Below, piece by piece: positions 12,901 to 25,100 of a stretch of 64,000 bases of DNA. The translations under genes were made by a program, and so were the position numbers. This DNA comes from Populus alba. Its lineage: Eukaryota > Streptophyta > Magnoliopsida > Malpighiales > Salicaceae. Location of the stretch: positions 4,011,493-4,075,492 of the forward strand of contig NC_133287.1 of assembly GCF_005239225.2 (NCBI RefSeq). The letters run 5' to 3'. The notes under the pieces were generated by a model. It was not told the DNA's origin. It did not search any database and worked only from the letters and a program-made list of their open reading frames with translations. Position 1 is the stretch's first letter; each line of letters begins with the position of its first letter.

Positions 12901-13260
12901 ACTTGTATTGATTCCACTAATTTTGTGTCTTTTGCGTTTGTTTCTTGAACATAATAATAATAATATGAAGGAGACTAATCCATTCAAGAACAAACATTCT
13001 TGAATATCTGGAATTGTCACCAGTTATGCATCTCTTTTGAAAATGTTCTGGGCGTATCCCTTTGGGCTGGGAAGCTAGCCTGTTCGTTATGGGGAAGCAA
13101 TGATCCGGACCGAGTATAGCTTCAATTGCTTTCACTCGGGTTGGAGTTGAGTTGAAAAGTGACCGAGACACTCATAACTTTTCGGCTCACTATAACTTGC
13201 AGTGAGCTATTTTTCTAGCAGTAGACGGCCCAATGCTGACATGCGTCCATATTCGGAGGG
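12901..13260. other. Low-copy segment downstream of the RLP4-like gene, no gene called
   Basis: GC-richer than the AT-rich DNA that follows. An 84-codon minus frame (12917-13171) exists but shows no domain I can name. It may be transcript tail or the edge of a lost neighbour gene. Confidence 0.3.
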
Positions 13261-13269
13261 ATAGTAGAA

Positions 13270-15000
13270 TATCTTGTTGACAAAAAATTTTGGGAGGACT
13301 GAGGTGCAAAGATACTTTTGGTTTTTCTTAAAATTTATATTCTCCGCATAAACTATAAATTTAAAAATTTTTAAGAGATAAAAATCTTAAATAGATTTAG
13401 ATTTTTTTAGATTTTTTTTAAAATTATCTAAAAATAAGATATTTTTGTTGGCTTTGAATATTTACTTCAAGGATAAGTTGTCGTAAATCACAAGTCATTC
13501 AAGTATACAATCTTTAATAGTAATTCACATGAACTACTAGTAAAAAATTTTCTAAAGCCCTTTTAAGAGAGGGGGATTGCTATATATTTGAGTGTTAGCT
13601 CTTTTCTTTTGTATTTAAGTGTTTATGTACTTTATTGTATTGTATAGAAAATAAGAGTCATAATATTCTATTTATAAAGAAACTTAAAAATCATATAAAT
13701 GATAAAATATCAATTTTTTTTAAATAACATCACATATTATTTTAGGATAATTTTAAAAATTTATTCAATCAAGTCCTTACTTGATTTTTTTAACTTTAGA
13801 ATTGTAATCTCTTGTGTTAATTATATTCTAGTCCTTAATTTCTAAAAATTATTTACAATCAAGTCACACTTGATTAATTATTCCATTTTAATTTCTGATT
13901 AATGGTTCTTATGTGCATGACCATTAGATTCCCTAATAAGTTGGCTCAAATATGAAATATAATACTAAATTAAATAATTTAATTATTATCAATTCAACAA
14001 TTGATTGATTTATATTTGAAAATCAAGTACAATACCTAGTAACTTGTCATGATCCTTAAAATATTGAAAAAGTCATAAGTGGTTTGACTTGATCTTTCGG
14101 TGATTGATTTTTCAATGTAATTATTATTCCTTCATTAAGAATATTTTTATTTAGACATTATAGCATGAAGTATGTTTACTTTGTTAAATCATTTTAGCTG
14201 TTAACTCTAAAGTTATTGATTTTTTAAATAAAATTTGAAACTCTTTTCAAATTTCATTCAATATTGGTTAAGGATTTAACAGTCAATATTATTTGAAAAC
14301 AGATGAAACATTTTCTTTAATTCATCTAAGAGGATAAATCTTCTTTTGATTACTCAATTACCTTCATATAATTTATGTTATATCTAATATCTGCCTGTTT
14401 TTACCATTGATTAGGATAACATGTAGTCATGATCAAAGTATAGTACTTACTATATAAAATAACTTAATGATCTCAAGTTCAAGGATCACTTGCAAAACTA
14501 TCAAGTAACCTTTTCATAAATGTAAATGATCTCTCCATATAGAATTCTCTTGTGAATCAATTCAATACACATGTTATTTGACAAGCGCCTACATATTAAT
14601 TTCAGGTATCTTTCATATGTCAATTCATGAAAGCAACAACTTTATTTCATAAAGAAAGTAACATAATATGTATTGGTTTCAATAAATCTAATTAATATCT
14701 AATTTTAATAGAACATTAATCAAGAACAATTATGAATGATGCTTTGATGCAATAAGAATTTTATAATTATAACAAAAAAAAAAAAATTTACAAGGCATTT
14801 CTATCCTATGAACTTTATATTTATTTTGGATTCATTAATTAAATATAAATGAATATTAAAAATAAAATAAATTTTTATTAATAATAAATATATTTTATGT
14901 GAATAAAATTAATATTATAAATTAACTACTAGGCATTTTCGCTGACAAATACTTCTCTTTGAATCGCATTTCATACCTTATCGTTTTCAATGTCAACTAT
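13270..15000 (-). mobile_element. Probable LTR-retrotransposon remnant (solo-LTR-like), limits unknown
   Basis: Non-coding DNA of LTR character. On the minus strand a TATA box (CTTTATAAATAG, complement of 13668-13679) is followed by AT-rich leader DNA. Several 'TCAAGTCCTTACTTGATT' type segments recur on the plus strand (13767-13785, 13857-13877). I could not find matched TG..CA ends with a 5-bp duplication, so both limits and the class are tentative. No pol frame is present. Confidence 0.3.
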
Positions 15001-15814
15001 AATTTATGATAAAACTCAATATGATCTCTACCCATCGGATAAAGTCCCAAAGCCAAGGGAAGGTCCTTTTCCTATTTTATTCTTTCATGTTCTTTTCTTT
15101 CTTGTCCTTTTTAAAGCTCTATACATATGAAAATTCAATATATATGTGTGTGTATCTTTTTTTAATAGGAATGTGGAGAAATTTAAGATATTCGATTTCA
15201 AGCATAGATAGGAATGTGATTCTCTTCTAAATTGAGAGAAGTTTAAAATACCAAGATATTCAATGTTTTTTACATAAATACCCCTATTTTTTTAATATAT
15301 TAAGTTGACTAACATATCCTTATTTTATTTTTTTTATCAATAAGACACAAATGTTTTAGGTAATTAAGATGTATGTGTGTGCTAGGATATACATTTGGAC
15401 ATTTAATATAATTTTTCTTTGATTTTAATCTAGTACCACAATGCTTAACATAACACACGTGTTATTTAATTTGTTAGTGGATATATTAATTTATTTTATA
15501 GTTATAGTTTATAAAGTTATATTAAATATTGGATCATTCTAATATATTAGTTTTAAATATAAGTAATGTGTGTGTGTAAAGATAAACAATTTATTATAAG
15601 AATGATATATTTTAAGTTTTAAGGATAAATTAGTAAACTGGTTGTTTCTTAATAGGCTTTAATAATAAACCAATTACAATAAAGACTTATTATTAGAAAT
15701 TTTATTTTCCATCAAATACAAGTATCATATTTTCATAACTAGATTTCCGCCAATCATGTCTTAAATTCATATACTAAAATACTCTCTAAGTATTAATGGG
15801 CGAGGTGCCACGAA
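15001..15814. other. AT-rich intergenic DNA, nothing recognised
   Basis: A 74-codon plus-strand frame (15006-15230) has a skewed, low-complexity composition and no domain. One CACGTG lies at 15456-15461. No gene is supported. Confidence 0.5.
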
Positions 15815-15990
15815 AGCGTTGGTTAAAAATATATTTTTTTTAATTTTTATTTAAAAAACATTAAATTATTATTTTTTTACAAGATTTTTTTTTATAATTT
15901 TATTTCATATCAAAATCATCTAAAAATACCTTTTAAGAAAATCAACTTGATTTCTTTCTAATTCAAAAATATTTTGTAAAAGCATTGAAC
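15815..15990. repeat. AT-rich MITE-like family copy
   Basis: T-rich block, then TTTCATATCAAAATCATCTAAAAATACC, matching the central part of the dispersed family (compare 37860-38085). Confidence 0.4.
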
Positions 15991-16233
15991 CATAATACTC
16001 CATACAAATGTTGAAACATTTAGTAAATGTAATTAAGAAAATAATTAACATATTTTGGCAGACCAAAGCATGAATGTTGGTGTCTCTGTGAGGTGAATGT
16101 TTCTTTTGAGACCATGAATGATGTCATTCTTTAATCATCCAAAGCACAGAGGAGCAGAAGACATAGCCCTGAAAGACTAATCAAATGACAATATTTGCAG
16201 GTAGGTTAGGGCAAAGCTTAACTCAGTGTCAGA

Positions 16234-16298
<65 letters not shown>

Positions 16299-17380
16299 AT
16301 TTATTTACTTGGGGCAGCAGCAGGTTTGTACTAGCGGCTAGTGACCCATAATTTGAATTTTGGTGGTGAGTTAGGGGCTCGAAGCTGAAGAGAGCTGACC
16401 TCATGGAATGATCTTTCATTTAACTGAGCCTGATCTTTTTAGACCACAAATTACCATTCAAGTCTCCTCTTGCTAGGCTTTTGGCAGAGGGAGACCTTTT
16501 TTCACTCTGTGCATGCAGTTTTTGAATGTCCGCACAAGGCAAGGCAGAAGACAGGAGTAAAATTGTATGCTAAAATGGGGGGATAGATTCGGCAATTAAC
16601 ATGTAAAATGTAAATAAATGATGGAATGGCATATAAACAAAAAGTCTGGGTGAAATAGGGTATTTTTAATTGATGTACTTTTCTAGGATGAAATTTTAAT
16701 TGATGTTTCAGTCTTTACTTTGATGTCTATTTAAATTTGAGCAGTTAATCAATTCTTAAAAAAATTATAAAATTATCAAAATTAAGGTTTTAAAGCGAGA
16801 TTTTGAAATCTAAAGATTTGATAGTCAAAATAATGATTTTGTAAAACAGCTTCCAACAACTCTTATAAAAATTTGACCCAACGATAAGATTAAAAGTTAT
16901 GGTTATTTTGAGTCATTATTTTGGTTTGGTGCAACTAAACTTTCTTTGGACCTAACCTCTTTTATTGGTTTATAAATTTATTTGTTAAGTCATACGTGTA
17001 ATATGTTTGGAGTATATTATCAAATAATTATAACATAACCACACTTTACTTTTCGGAATCACTCATGAGAACTACTGCATAAACACTAATTTTTTTTATT
17101 TTAATTGGATCTCATTTTGAGTCTATAAATTGAACAAAAATATTTTTTTTACTCATAAAAGATAATTGGAAGAAAAACTCATAAAATTCATAAAACATGA
17201 TATGTTTAAATGTCGTTATTATGAAGCGTGATAATATAAAAATGTGTTATTTCATCAAATATTTTTTAAATGGTATTATTCTACCAAACTATTTAATTTA
17301 TTTTACATGATTCATGTTCTCCTCTCCTCCATGTCAGTGGCAGCCATTACTCACTAATAAGGCATAAACAATAGCTATCA
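15991..17380. other. Intergenic DNA, no gene seen
   Basis: Mixed AT-rich DNA. 16037-16200 and 16310-16560 are less repetitive and may be low-copy. A (TA)n tract lies at 16237-16282. No coding or RNA gene is supported. Confidence 0.45.
16237..16298. repeat. (TA)n microsatellite followed by poly(T)
   Basis: About 46 bp of alternating TA (16237-16282), then a T run to about 16298. Confidence 0.9.
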
Positions 17381-17384
17381 GACC

Positions 17385-17560
17385 TGATTTCAGTGGTTGA
17401 CCTGGTCAAGAAGTTGAGTCCCGGGTTACATGAAAAATGTATTTGAGGTCAATTAAAAATCAACTTAAAAAAATTAAAAATATATATATTTAAAATTTTA
17501 ATATTTTATATAAAAAAATTAAAAAACAATATATGTGAATATAGGTTAAGACATGTTATA
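17385..17560. repeat. Copy of the 'GTTGACCTGGTCAA' dispersed repeat
   Basis: TGGTTGACCTGGTCAAGAAG, GTCCCGGGTT and the following A/T-rich 'TCAATTAAAAATCAACTT' stretch resemble segments at 34250-34450, 37100-37230 and 50990-51370. The class is unknown. Confidence 0.35.
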
Positions 17561-18194
17561 AATTTGGTGTACCTATGAAAGGTTTTTCTCTCTCTCTTTC
17601 TTTATATAGCCCATTTCATAATTTTTTGTAATTATCATAATTGAAAATAATGACAAACTTAAATATCACGATTCAAAATAATGACAAACTTGAATGAGTC
17701 ATTTTCAAACAGTGATATATACAAGCAAACCGTGTTATTTTGTTAATATTTTTTTAAAGAAAATCATTCTCTCCCTAAAATTGCATAGGTACAATAATAT
17801 ATAAAAAAGAACATCCTGTAACAGCCACACGTGTCTCTGATGTAAAAATTAAAGCAGGGCAAAAAAGAAAAAACAAAAGCCAAGAAAAACAATAATAATA
17901 CCAGGTTCACGTGAACACATGTCAGTGACCTCCCTGCAAGTTTTCAGTTACCAGAACACAGCCCCCCCAAGATTCACCACCCACCATATCCGTACTGTTT
18001 TCTTCTTTTTTAGCCTTTCAGAAATTTTTACGACAGGAGAAAGATAGGCCACACCTTTTGCTTTCATGTTTTTGTGAGGCCCAAAAACTGAGTCAAACAC
18101 GCTATCTATCTATCTATATATGTATGTATGCAATGTGAGATGCATCAACTCAACTCGGGCTGTCTCCCGCCACTCAGACACCACCACCCTATGT

Positions 18195-18262
18195 ACCCTC
18201 CACGTGGGGGCTCTGTACAATCCCTTTCTTTTTCTTGGCTCTCTGCAACTATAAAACCGCAG
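18195..18262 (+). promoter_or_regulatory. Orphan core-promoter-like sequence (G-box plus TATA)
   Basis: CCACGTGG at 18200-18207 is followed about 45 bp later by CTATAAAACC (TATA box near 18249-18258) in CT-rich, GC-richer DNA. The downstream 400 bp has no long open frame and no obvious microRNA fold-back. It could drive a noncoding transcript, be a distal element of the ERF gene, or be a relic. Confidence 0.35.
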
Positions 18263-18984
18263 CAGCTACCGTCCACTCGCTAGCAGACACGCCACCCCAC
18301 TACGCCTGCAATACCCGATCCAATCTAATAATATTCATAAATCATTGTTCTTCTAACACACACTGTTCCCTCCCCCAGCTAGCCAGAGAGAGACCCACTA
18401 TTTTATTTTCCTTTTTTGTTTTCTTTTTTTTAAAAAAAAAAAAAAAAAACTACTATTACTGTCTACTACGGCAATAAATTTAACACTCACAAGAAAACAA
18501 ATGGCAGGCGCCGCTTAGCAGCGCCGTACATCTGGGTGTTTGCTTGGTTTCTAGGGCTGACATCATCATTACCGCCCTTTATGTGTAGTCACAAGACACA
18601 CACGTTGAGTTCTGTAACACGCGCTCTCCCCTCTCATGTCTAATCAGGCGGCGGCTATGATATTCAATTGTTCTTTCTTTTTATTTATTATTTTAAGAGC
18701 TTGTAGGACCCATATTAAGTATTGTACGGTGTGATAATATGGTTTGTTTTTTAAATCATTTTTTTATATACTAACCCATCAAAATAATTAAAAAAAATTA
18801 AATTCAAGCACTATAAATAAATAACCCCTAGATACTAATGCTAGTGATAACTCGTTTCTTTAGATATTCACGTGTATATCCTTCCTTAATAGAATCTAAG
18901 GATTGAGAGCTAGTCTTTTAGCAAAATGAATGCGGGAGTGGGAACATATAATTATTTTTCGAATAGGGCCATCCCCTTCCACCG

Positions 18985-19150
18985 GCTAAGTTTGATTTTT
19001 TTATTTTTAATGTATTTTATTAAAAAAATATATTTTACTATTAGCACGTTAAAATCACAAAAATACTAGAATAAAATATTAATTTAATATTTTTTAAAGG
19101 TAAATATTTTTTTAAAAAAATTCAAAAATAAAAAGCTATTGAACCTTCAC
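18985..19150. repeat. AT-rich MITE-like family copy
   Basis: TTTTATTTTTAATG.. then ACTATTAGCACGTTAAAATCAC and A-rich blocks, the family's usual order. Confidence 0.4.
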
Positions 19151-19554
19151 TAGGCTGAAACACCCCGTGATAACGTGCCTGCTACTTATTATCAAATTAT
19201 ATGAAAAAGAAAAGGGTAAAGTTAATCATGAATTGGATCTAATAAAAATATCATGCCTCTTTCTTTAAGGACAGCAATGCCATCAGATTTTAATATTTAT
19301 TAGCTTTATTAATAAAGTAGTCAGTGCAAATGATAGATAATTTGGCTCGTAAATTCACTCAGTGGAATACACGGTGGGCATAAGCTCCGACATCCCCAGC
19401 ACTAGAAATGTTTGCCACACGTGACAGCTTGAATTTAGGGACGTCCTCGGCTCCCCTGAAGTTTGCAGCTTCCGGTACTCCGCCTCTAATTATAAAGATC
19501 TTAAGGAATTTTTTTTTCATTGCTGTTATTCATGAGGTTCGAACACGGATATGG

Positions 19555-19740
19555 GTTAACTTGTATTTTTAAAAAATTAATTTTTTTTTTGTATGTTTTA
19601 GATTATTTTAATGCTTTAAAAAATAATTTTTTGAAAATAAAAAATATTATTTTAATATATTTTGATATAAAAAATATTTTAAAAAATAACCACGACTACA
19701 ATCTTAAACAATTTTAAGCTTAATAAAATAAATAATTATA
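19555..19740. repeat. AT-rich MITE-like family copy
   Basis: AGATTATTTTAATGCTTTAAAAAATAATTT, then AAAATATTATTTTAATATATTTTG and AAAATAACCACGACTAC, matching the right half of the family. Confidence 0.45.
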
Positions 19741-20204
19741 AAACATTCAAATTCATATTTCCCTTTATCAACTATGATCACTAATTTGATCGATTTATTT
19801 TTTTTTATTTTTTAAAAAATCTCCTTTTTCTTAACTTTTTATCCACGTGAATGTTTATTAAAGTAAAATGTGTTGATCGTTTCTGACAAGCTAGGTTTGA
19901 TCAACTTAATAATTAAAACCCGATCTAATTAATAGATTATTTGATATTCATATATATAAAAAATTATTTTGTTAGATAAATAACTTTTTTTTACATTAGA
20001 TTTTATAAGTAAGTATATTTCAAATCTTAGTTATGTAGCGGCTAAAATAATATATTTTGTTATTGATAAAGAATTGCTTTTTATTTATTTTACATACACA
20101 AATTCATCTTACAACAATTTTAATAAAACACATAATTTTAAAACCATAACTAAAAATATTTTTATTAAATCTATTTTTCTAAAACGAAAATCATAAAAAC
20201 TAAT

Positions 20205-20335
20205 GACAATTAATTATTTTATATTTTTGAATTGTTTTTATTCTATATCAAAAATAAATTTTTAAAAATAAAAAAATTATTTTAATATATTTTTAAATTA
20301 AAAATGTTTTTAAAATATAGAATTAATAAAATTCC
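20205..20335. repeat. AT-rich MITE-like family copy (partial)
   Basis: TATATCAAAAATAAATTTTTAAAAATAAAAAAATTATTTTAATATA is the family core. It lies about 320 bp upstream of the ERF12-like start codon. Confidence 0.4.
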
Positions 20336-20521
20336 CAGACATCACCGAAATAAGGTCACAGAATAGTAACGTCTTCGATGCGCCAAACTTGGCAAGGATC
20401 CGAAAGGCTTGCAAAGAAAAAGAAAAGAAAACGAGAATATAGATTTGCATATACAAAGGGCATATGATTTCTTTAATGTAAACAAGCTGATCGTGCCGTC
20501 CAGCCGACGATTACGGGTGAC

Positions 20522-20657
20522 TACGTGGGACCCTCCACTTTTATACTCTCTTTCCCTCCTTATGCATCCTCCCTTTTCACATTTCTCCTTCTCTCTCATA
20601 CTTCCTCTTCAAAGCTTCCTTTTCTTTGTAATCATCCCTTTCTGCTCCCTTCCTTTC
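20522..20657 (+). promoter_or_regulatory. Core promoter and 5' leader of the ERF12-like gene
   Basis: TACGTGGG (20523-20530, an ACGT core), a TATA-like CTTTTATACTC (20538-20548), then a CT-rich leader running to the ATG at 20658. If the TATA-like site is used, transcription would begin near 20570, leaving a leader of about 90 nt. Confidence 0.45.
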
Positions 20658-21188
20658 ATGGCTTCTTCAAGGGAAGGACACTACAGGGGAGTTCGAAAGA
20701 GACCATGGGGTCGCTATGCTGCAGAAATACGTGACCCATGGAAGAAAACACGGGTATGGCTAGGCACATTTGATACACCTGAAGAAGCTGCTCTCGCTTA
20801 TGATGGTGCAGCTCGTTCTCTTCGTGGAGCTAAGGCGAAGACTAACTTCCCATCACCACCTTCCACTTCTGGTCTCTCTCTCGACCTTAATCTTCCGTCC
20901 GACCCTCACCACCACCACCTTCGTTGGAGTTCAAGTTCTCATGTCGGGTCCCACAGGTTTGGTGGTCTTGGTGAGTTCTTGCAGACTGGAGTGGTTTTTA
21001 AAGAAATGAACTTCAATGCTACTGAGGCTGCAGCAGCTTCTGGGCCAGTAGTGAAGATAGAGGGTCCTGGTGTTGGTGCTGTAGCTGGAGCTCCGGTGCC
21101 GGAAAATGTTGCTCCGGCTTCGTTTTTGGGGATGGTGCGACGTGGGTTGCCAATAGATTTGAACGAGCCTCCACCTTTGTGGCTGTGA
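20658..21188 (+). CDS. ERF12: AP2/ERF repressor, ERF12-like (EAR motifs)
   Basis: Intronless gene for a 176-aa nuclear transcription factor of the ERF subfamily, group VIII. The single AP2/ERF domain spans residues 8-66: [18 protein letters not shown] gives the DNA-contacting sheet, and WLGTF and AYDGAA the rest. Alanine and aspartate in AAEIRD are the residues that mark ERF rather than DREB type, so GCC-box binding is expected. Two EAR-type repression motifs follow: LSLDLNL (73-79) and a C-terminal IDLNEPP (166-172), which recruit TOPLESS/SAP18-type corepressors in this family. The HHHH run (84-87) lies in a variable linker. I chose the ATG at 20658 because homologues begin just before the AP2 domain; the frame stays open upstream, with another in-frame ATG at 20562. 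The closest match I recall is Arabidopsis ERF12, in part from gene order. No break is seen. Confidence 0.9.
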   Translation: MASSREGHYRGVRKRPWGRYAAEIRDPWKKTRVWLGTFDTPEEAALAYDGAARSLRGAKAKTNFPSPPSTSGLSLDLNLPSDPHHHHLRWSSSSHVGSHRFGGLGEFLQTGVVFKEMNFNATEAAAASGPVVKIEGPGVGAVAGAPVPENVAPASFLGMVRRGLPIDLNEPPPLWL

Positions 21189-21520
21189 CTGAATATTAAT
21201 AGTAGCAATTAACTGATGATGACGATGAAGAAGAAGAAGAAGAAGAAGATGGTCTGTCTCGTTTTGTTCTTCCAAGGCATATCTTGCGGCTGGTTTTTAT
21301 TATTAACCTTACCACTGTCTTATTTTCCTTTTTTTTCTCCTCTTTTTTTTTTTTTTCTCCTTCCTATTGCACCGTCTGCTTCACTATCCACACCTTGTAT
21401 TAAGGCAAGAAAAGGGAGTATTATTAACAACAAAATATTTATAAACTAAGAATCATGAAGGAGTTTGTATATATATAATGTTTTCTTAGTTTTAATGGAA
21501 AGTAACCTCTTTTGGTCCGT
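21189..21520 (+). other. 3' UTR of the ERF12-like gene
   Basis: CT-rich then AT-rich DNA after the TGA at 21186-21188. TTTTATTATTAACC and a later ATATATAATG may serve as polyadenylation signals. No other gene lies here. Confidence 0.4.
21216..21247. repeat. GAT/GAA trinucleotide tract in the ERF12-like 3' UTR
   Basis: GATGATGACGATGAAGAAG continues as GAA repeats about 30 bp past the stop codon. It is purine-rich and non-coding. Confidence 0.7.
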
Positions 21521-21970
21521 TCTATTATTCTTGTCGATCCATCTCTGCCCTTTTCCGGCCTTGATGGATTCTCCATCCTGGTTTAGACTTTAGACACACA
21601 AGGAAGAAAAAAAGAATTATTGGATGCAAAGACTACTTTTCTTTGCCTTTATGCGATTTCCCCTCACGCGCTTGCCTGTTTGAGACGCGCTAGAAGTTTG
21701 AGCTTCAGGCTGTCTTGCAAGAACGAGTGTTGAGTTCTTTAAACCTCACTTGTAAAGACATCAAGGGCGGGGCTATAAAATCTATTTGGGTGCCGGTCGG
21801 CTAGTGAACATGTTAAAGATCATACAGTTATTCAAACATACCAAAAGTGGATTCGAAAGTTACATATTAAGGACCAATTTGTAAGTTTTTTCATTGTAAT
21901 GACTATTATGTAGACAAACTTTATACTTGTTTGCAAAATTTAAAGTACTTCTTTTCAACCTTGAAGGATA
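21521..21970. other. Intergenic DNA, nothing recognised
   Basis: Low-copy-looking up to about 21800, then AT-rich. No frame or motif is supported. Confidence 0.4.
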
Positions 21971-21971
21971 T

Positions 21972-22121
21972 ACTGTATAGTTTAACTGGTTCATTTTTTT
22001 TTTAGAGATTCACAAGTTTGAGTTCTATAAATTTCAGAGTTATTAGAGATTTACATGATTGTTAACTTTAAGGTCCATTGAATTAATCAAGGACATACGC
22101 AAGTTGGTTATAAATATTTAT

Positions 22122-22153
<32 letters not shown>
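21972..22153 (+). mobile_element. SINE-like element with (AAT)n tail
   Basis: Starts with an A-box-like AGTTTAACTGGTT (21978-21990), then a box-B-like AAGTTTGAGTTCT (22013-22025), the conserved body GAGTTATTAGAGATTTACATG, ATTGTTAACTTTAAGG, GAATTAATCAAGG and ACGCAAG. It ends in an AAT microsatellite tail. The same order of blocks recurs in at least five other places here. A tRNA-type internal promoter plus a simple tail is SINE architecture; assignment to a named Salicaceae SINE family would need a library search. Confidence 0.65.
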
Positions 22154-22156
<3 letters not shown>

Positions 22157-25100
22157 CTTCTTTTCTAATTTTGGGAGACTCTTGGCCCCGCATGCACCCC
22201 TAGTTTCCACCCATTCAGATATGGGAACAATAGTCCTTCTCAACATGATTGATATGATAAAAAGAAAAGCGATAATATATTGTTAATTGTATGATTAATC
22301 TATGTATATCAAGTAAAAAATGGCATATGAATGGTTTGGAGTTCCATTTCTGAATTTTGGGAATCGCATAAAAAATTTCTGAATTTTTAGCTTTTTTTTC
22401 AAGAAAGGAACACACTCTTTTCCATTAAGGAAAATGGGATTATTACTGCAAATTACAAATACACGCACGCACGGATCCATTTTCTTCTGCTATAATGTTT
22501 TTGTTATTCCACTAAAAAAACCTTTACACTTGCATTCAAGATTATTGAAATCTCTTTATATGATCTATTTATTATTTCATTAAGAATAAATAAGTATTTT
22601 TTTTTTTCTCTTGATTGCATCATAAAACAACTAAAATATCATTAAAAACAAAAAATTTAAACTTGATATCAAAAGGTATTTTTTTATTTTCACAATAATT
22701 TTTTGGTTATTATAATTTAAGCTGAAAGACAATTTGATATTTGATCAAATATAAAAAATAATAAATAATTAAAATACACAATAAAATGATGAAAATATCT
22801 TTTAAATAAAAAAAATTAAGCATGAGATTAAAGGAGTGTTTTTTATTTTTCACAATGGTTTTTTTTTTTTTGTAATTAGAAAGTCAACTCATAAGTACTT
22901 TGATATTTAGCTAAATAAAAAACAAAATAGACATCTTTGTGTGGCACACTCAGGGGCAAAGGGGGCACTCGAGCCCTTTAGGTTGTGTGTGTGGCGCCTT
23001 CTCGTGTCCAAAAATATTTATTATTTTTGGAAGTGTCGTCGTGTCGTCGTGTCCTCTTCTTGTTGGTGCGGTGTGTGTTTCTGTTAATGGTCCGGTTTGT
23101 CTCTAGTTGACATTTTTTTTCCCCTTTGTTTCTCTCTTCTCCCATGAAAATTATAGCTTGACCCTCTTGGTTGTTAATATTTTAACTTCAATCCTTATTT
23201 TTTTTATCTTTTTTTTTTTACCCCTTTGTATTTATTTGTTTGCAATTTTATTATTTATTCTTAATTTATCAAATATTCTATTCCCCAAGTCAATCTTTAT
23301 TAGTTGGATCTATAATTTTTTGTCTTGACTTTTTTGTAAAAGTTTTATGAGTTTCAATTTCATTCTTTAATTCAAATATTCAAATAGATTGTATTATATT
23401 TTTTATTTTGCTCCTCATATTGATTAGTTCTGTCAAGCTTTTCATTGACTAATAAGTTTTTATTTTCAAATCTTTTTTCTAAAAAAATTCATTTTCTTTG
23501 TCCCTTTTAAAATATCACTTTATCCATTTATCATGAATTATTTCTCATTTTAGAAGATAAAATGGATAGATATTTGGCTTAATTTCCTTTTTTTGGTTGT
23601 TTTCATTTTTCAATCTTCGAAAACGTAAATCAAGGACTTATTTGTTTGGATTCTTTATTCAAAAAAGCAAAATCAACAGCCATCAATATAATTCTTGAAA
23701 ATCACTTTGTTTGAATTTGAAAATTTCTGACAAGCAACTGAAAGGTGAAATAAAAAACAAAAACAAATAAATGCTCTATTTTTTTTTCAAACTCAGTTTT
23801 TAAAAATTGGAAAAAACAAACAACCGAAGTGGAGTAATTTTTTACATGTTAAATCAGAACTAGTCGTTAGCGGCTGTGTAAAGGCAACACGATTTATAAG
23901 CTAAGACAAGGTACAAGGTACCAACATCCCTAAACAAAAACGTGGCAACAGCTACATCTGAAAGGCTATAATCTAAATTAGGATGATTAATTTAGATTAA
24001 TTAGGACGGTGAACCTGGCAAGCCATTTCCCTGGGTCCTTGGAAGCAAGGTTGACTGGCTTGTTTGGGAAAGAGAAGTACAGGCCAAATCTAAATGCTCT
24101 TCGCTATGTACAGACCGTAAGGTACTTAAACAATGGAAAGAAGAGGCATTCATGTTCTGTTTTTTTCCAGTTAATTAACTGATTAAGCACTCATGTAATT
24201 AATCCTCAGTGATGATTAAGGCAGCACATGGATGGAACTGAATGATTGATGGGGCTGTTCAGAGAACTCCTTCTCCCTCATGGCCTCATTTGTAAGATGG
24301 TACGTACACGTATAAAGAAAGCATTTTTAGATTCCACTCCATGATCATGGTCAAGAATCAGTCCAATATCCCTAGTTGTCTTGTTCAAGGAGATATGAGA
24401 TCGTATTCGAATATTATATGCTAAAGGAAAGGGTCCAGATACTACTGAAAGATTGAAGATAGGAATTAGGTAACGACACGGTAGCTAGGTATCCCTAAAA
24501 AAAATTACCAGTTGCAAAAAAAAAAAAAAAAACAACCTTGTCAAGATGTCGTATTCTCGTACATATTTGTGGCCCAAACAAATACTGTAATGTAAGTGGG
24601 GCAAGGAGAGTGGAAAGGAGTATAATGTAGCAAAAGAGAGAGCTTTAATTAATCGTATTTTTAATGCCTCTCTTTCTTGGCATTGTAGATTTCATATCAA
24701 AGTAACAAGTAGATTCTTGAGCTTTGAATAATTCAGGAAGACGGTGAAAATTATAATAGGCGGAGATGGCCACAGTTGACCGGTAAACCTTTTCATTTCC
24801 TGCCTTTTTGTCGCTGGACGGTGGATTTGTCTGCTAAACAAGTAAATCTCAACAAGAATCCTCAAATGTTCATCATCTAGCTATTTTTTTAAGAGAAGAA
24901 AGGGGTGGAGATGGGAGAGAGCTCTCAATGTCCCCCTCAATTGTCACTTTTCGGTATAGTAAAATGCCAGCCATTGTCCCACTCGTTCGTGATTCATCAT
25001 CCATCAAGCAATAATCCTAAGTCTTGTTGTTTGGTACAGAATGCAAGTCATTTTTATTTATTCATTCATTCTCAATTATTAATTTGTATGCTTTGAACAA

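Larger units (their letters stand above)
17820..19850. promoter_or_regulatory. G-box-rich region upstream of the ERF12-like gene
   Basis: CACGTG occurs at 17828, 17908 (inside the 12-bp palindrome GTTCACGTGAAC, 17905-17916), 18201 (CCACGTGG), 18869, 19418 and 19844. Six copies in 2.0 kb is well above the roughly 0.2 expected from AT-rich composition. CACGTG is bound by bZIP and bHLH factors. The cluster lies 0.8-2.8 kb upstream of the start codon at 20658. The hexamers are seen directly; control of that gene is inferred from proximity. Two MITE-like copies (18985, 19555) interrupt or adjoin the region. Confidence 0.45.

Noticed and set aside
12917..13171. 84-codon minus frame after the RLP4-like gene
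   Set aside because: No recognisable domain, no splice partners; kept only as low-copy DNA.
13448..14946. Solo LTR with TGTTGG start and GACA end
   Set aside because: The 5-bp flanks (ATTTT and AATAC) do not match, so these limits are not supported.
18235..18477. 80-codon plus frame beside the TATA-like site
   Set aside because: It ends in a poly-Lys stretch from an A run and has no domain.
20931..21275. Minus-strand frames of 89 and 114 codons over the ERF12-like gene
   Set aside because: They are antisense shadows of the AP2/ERF coding sequence; the plus strand has the conserved domain.
24017..24060. Short fold-back CAAGCCA..TGGCTTG, possible microRNA precursor
   Set aside because: Only about 7 + 5 paired bases, no match to a mature microRNA I know, too short for a plant precursor.
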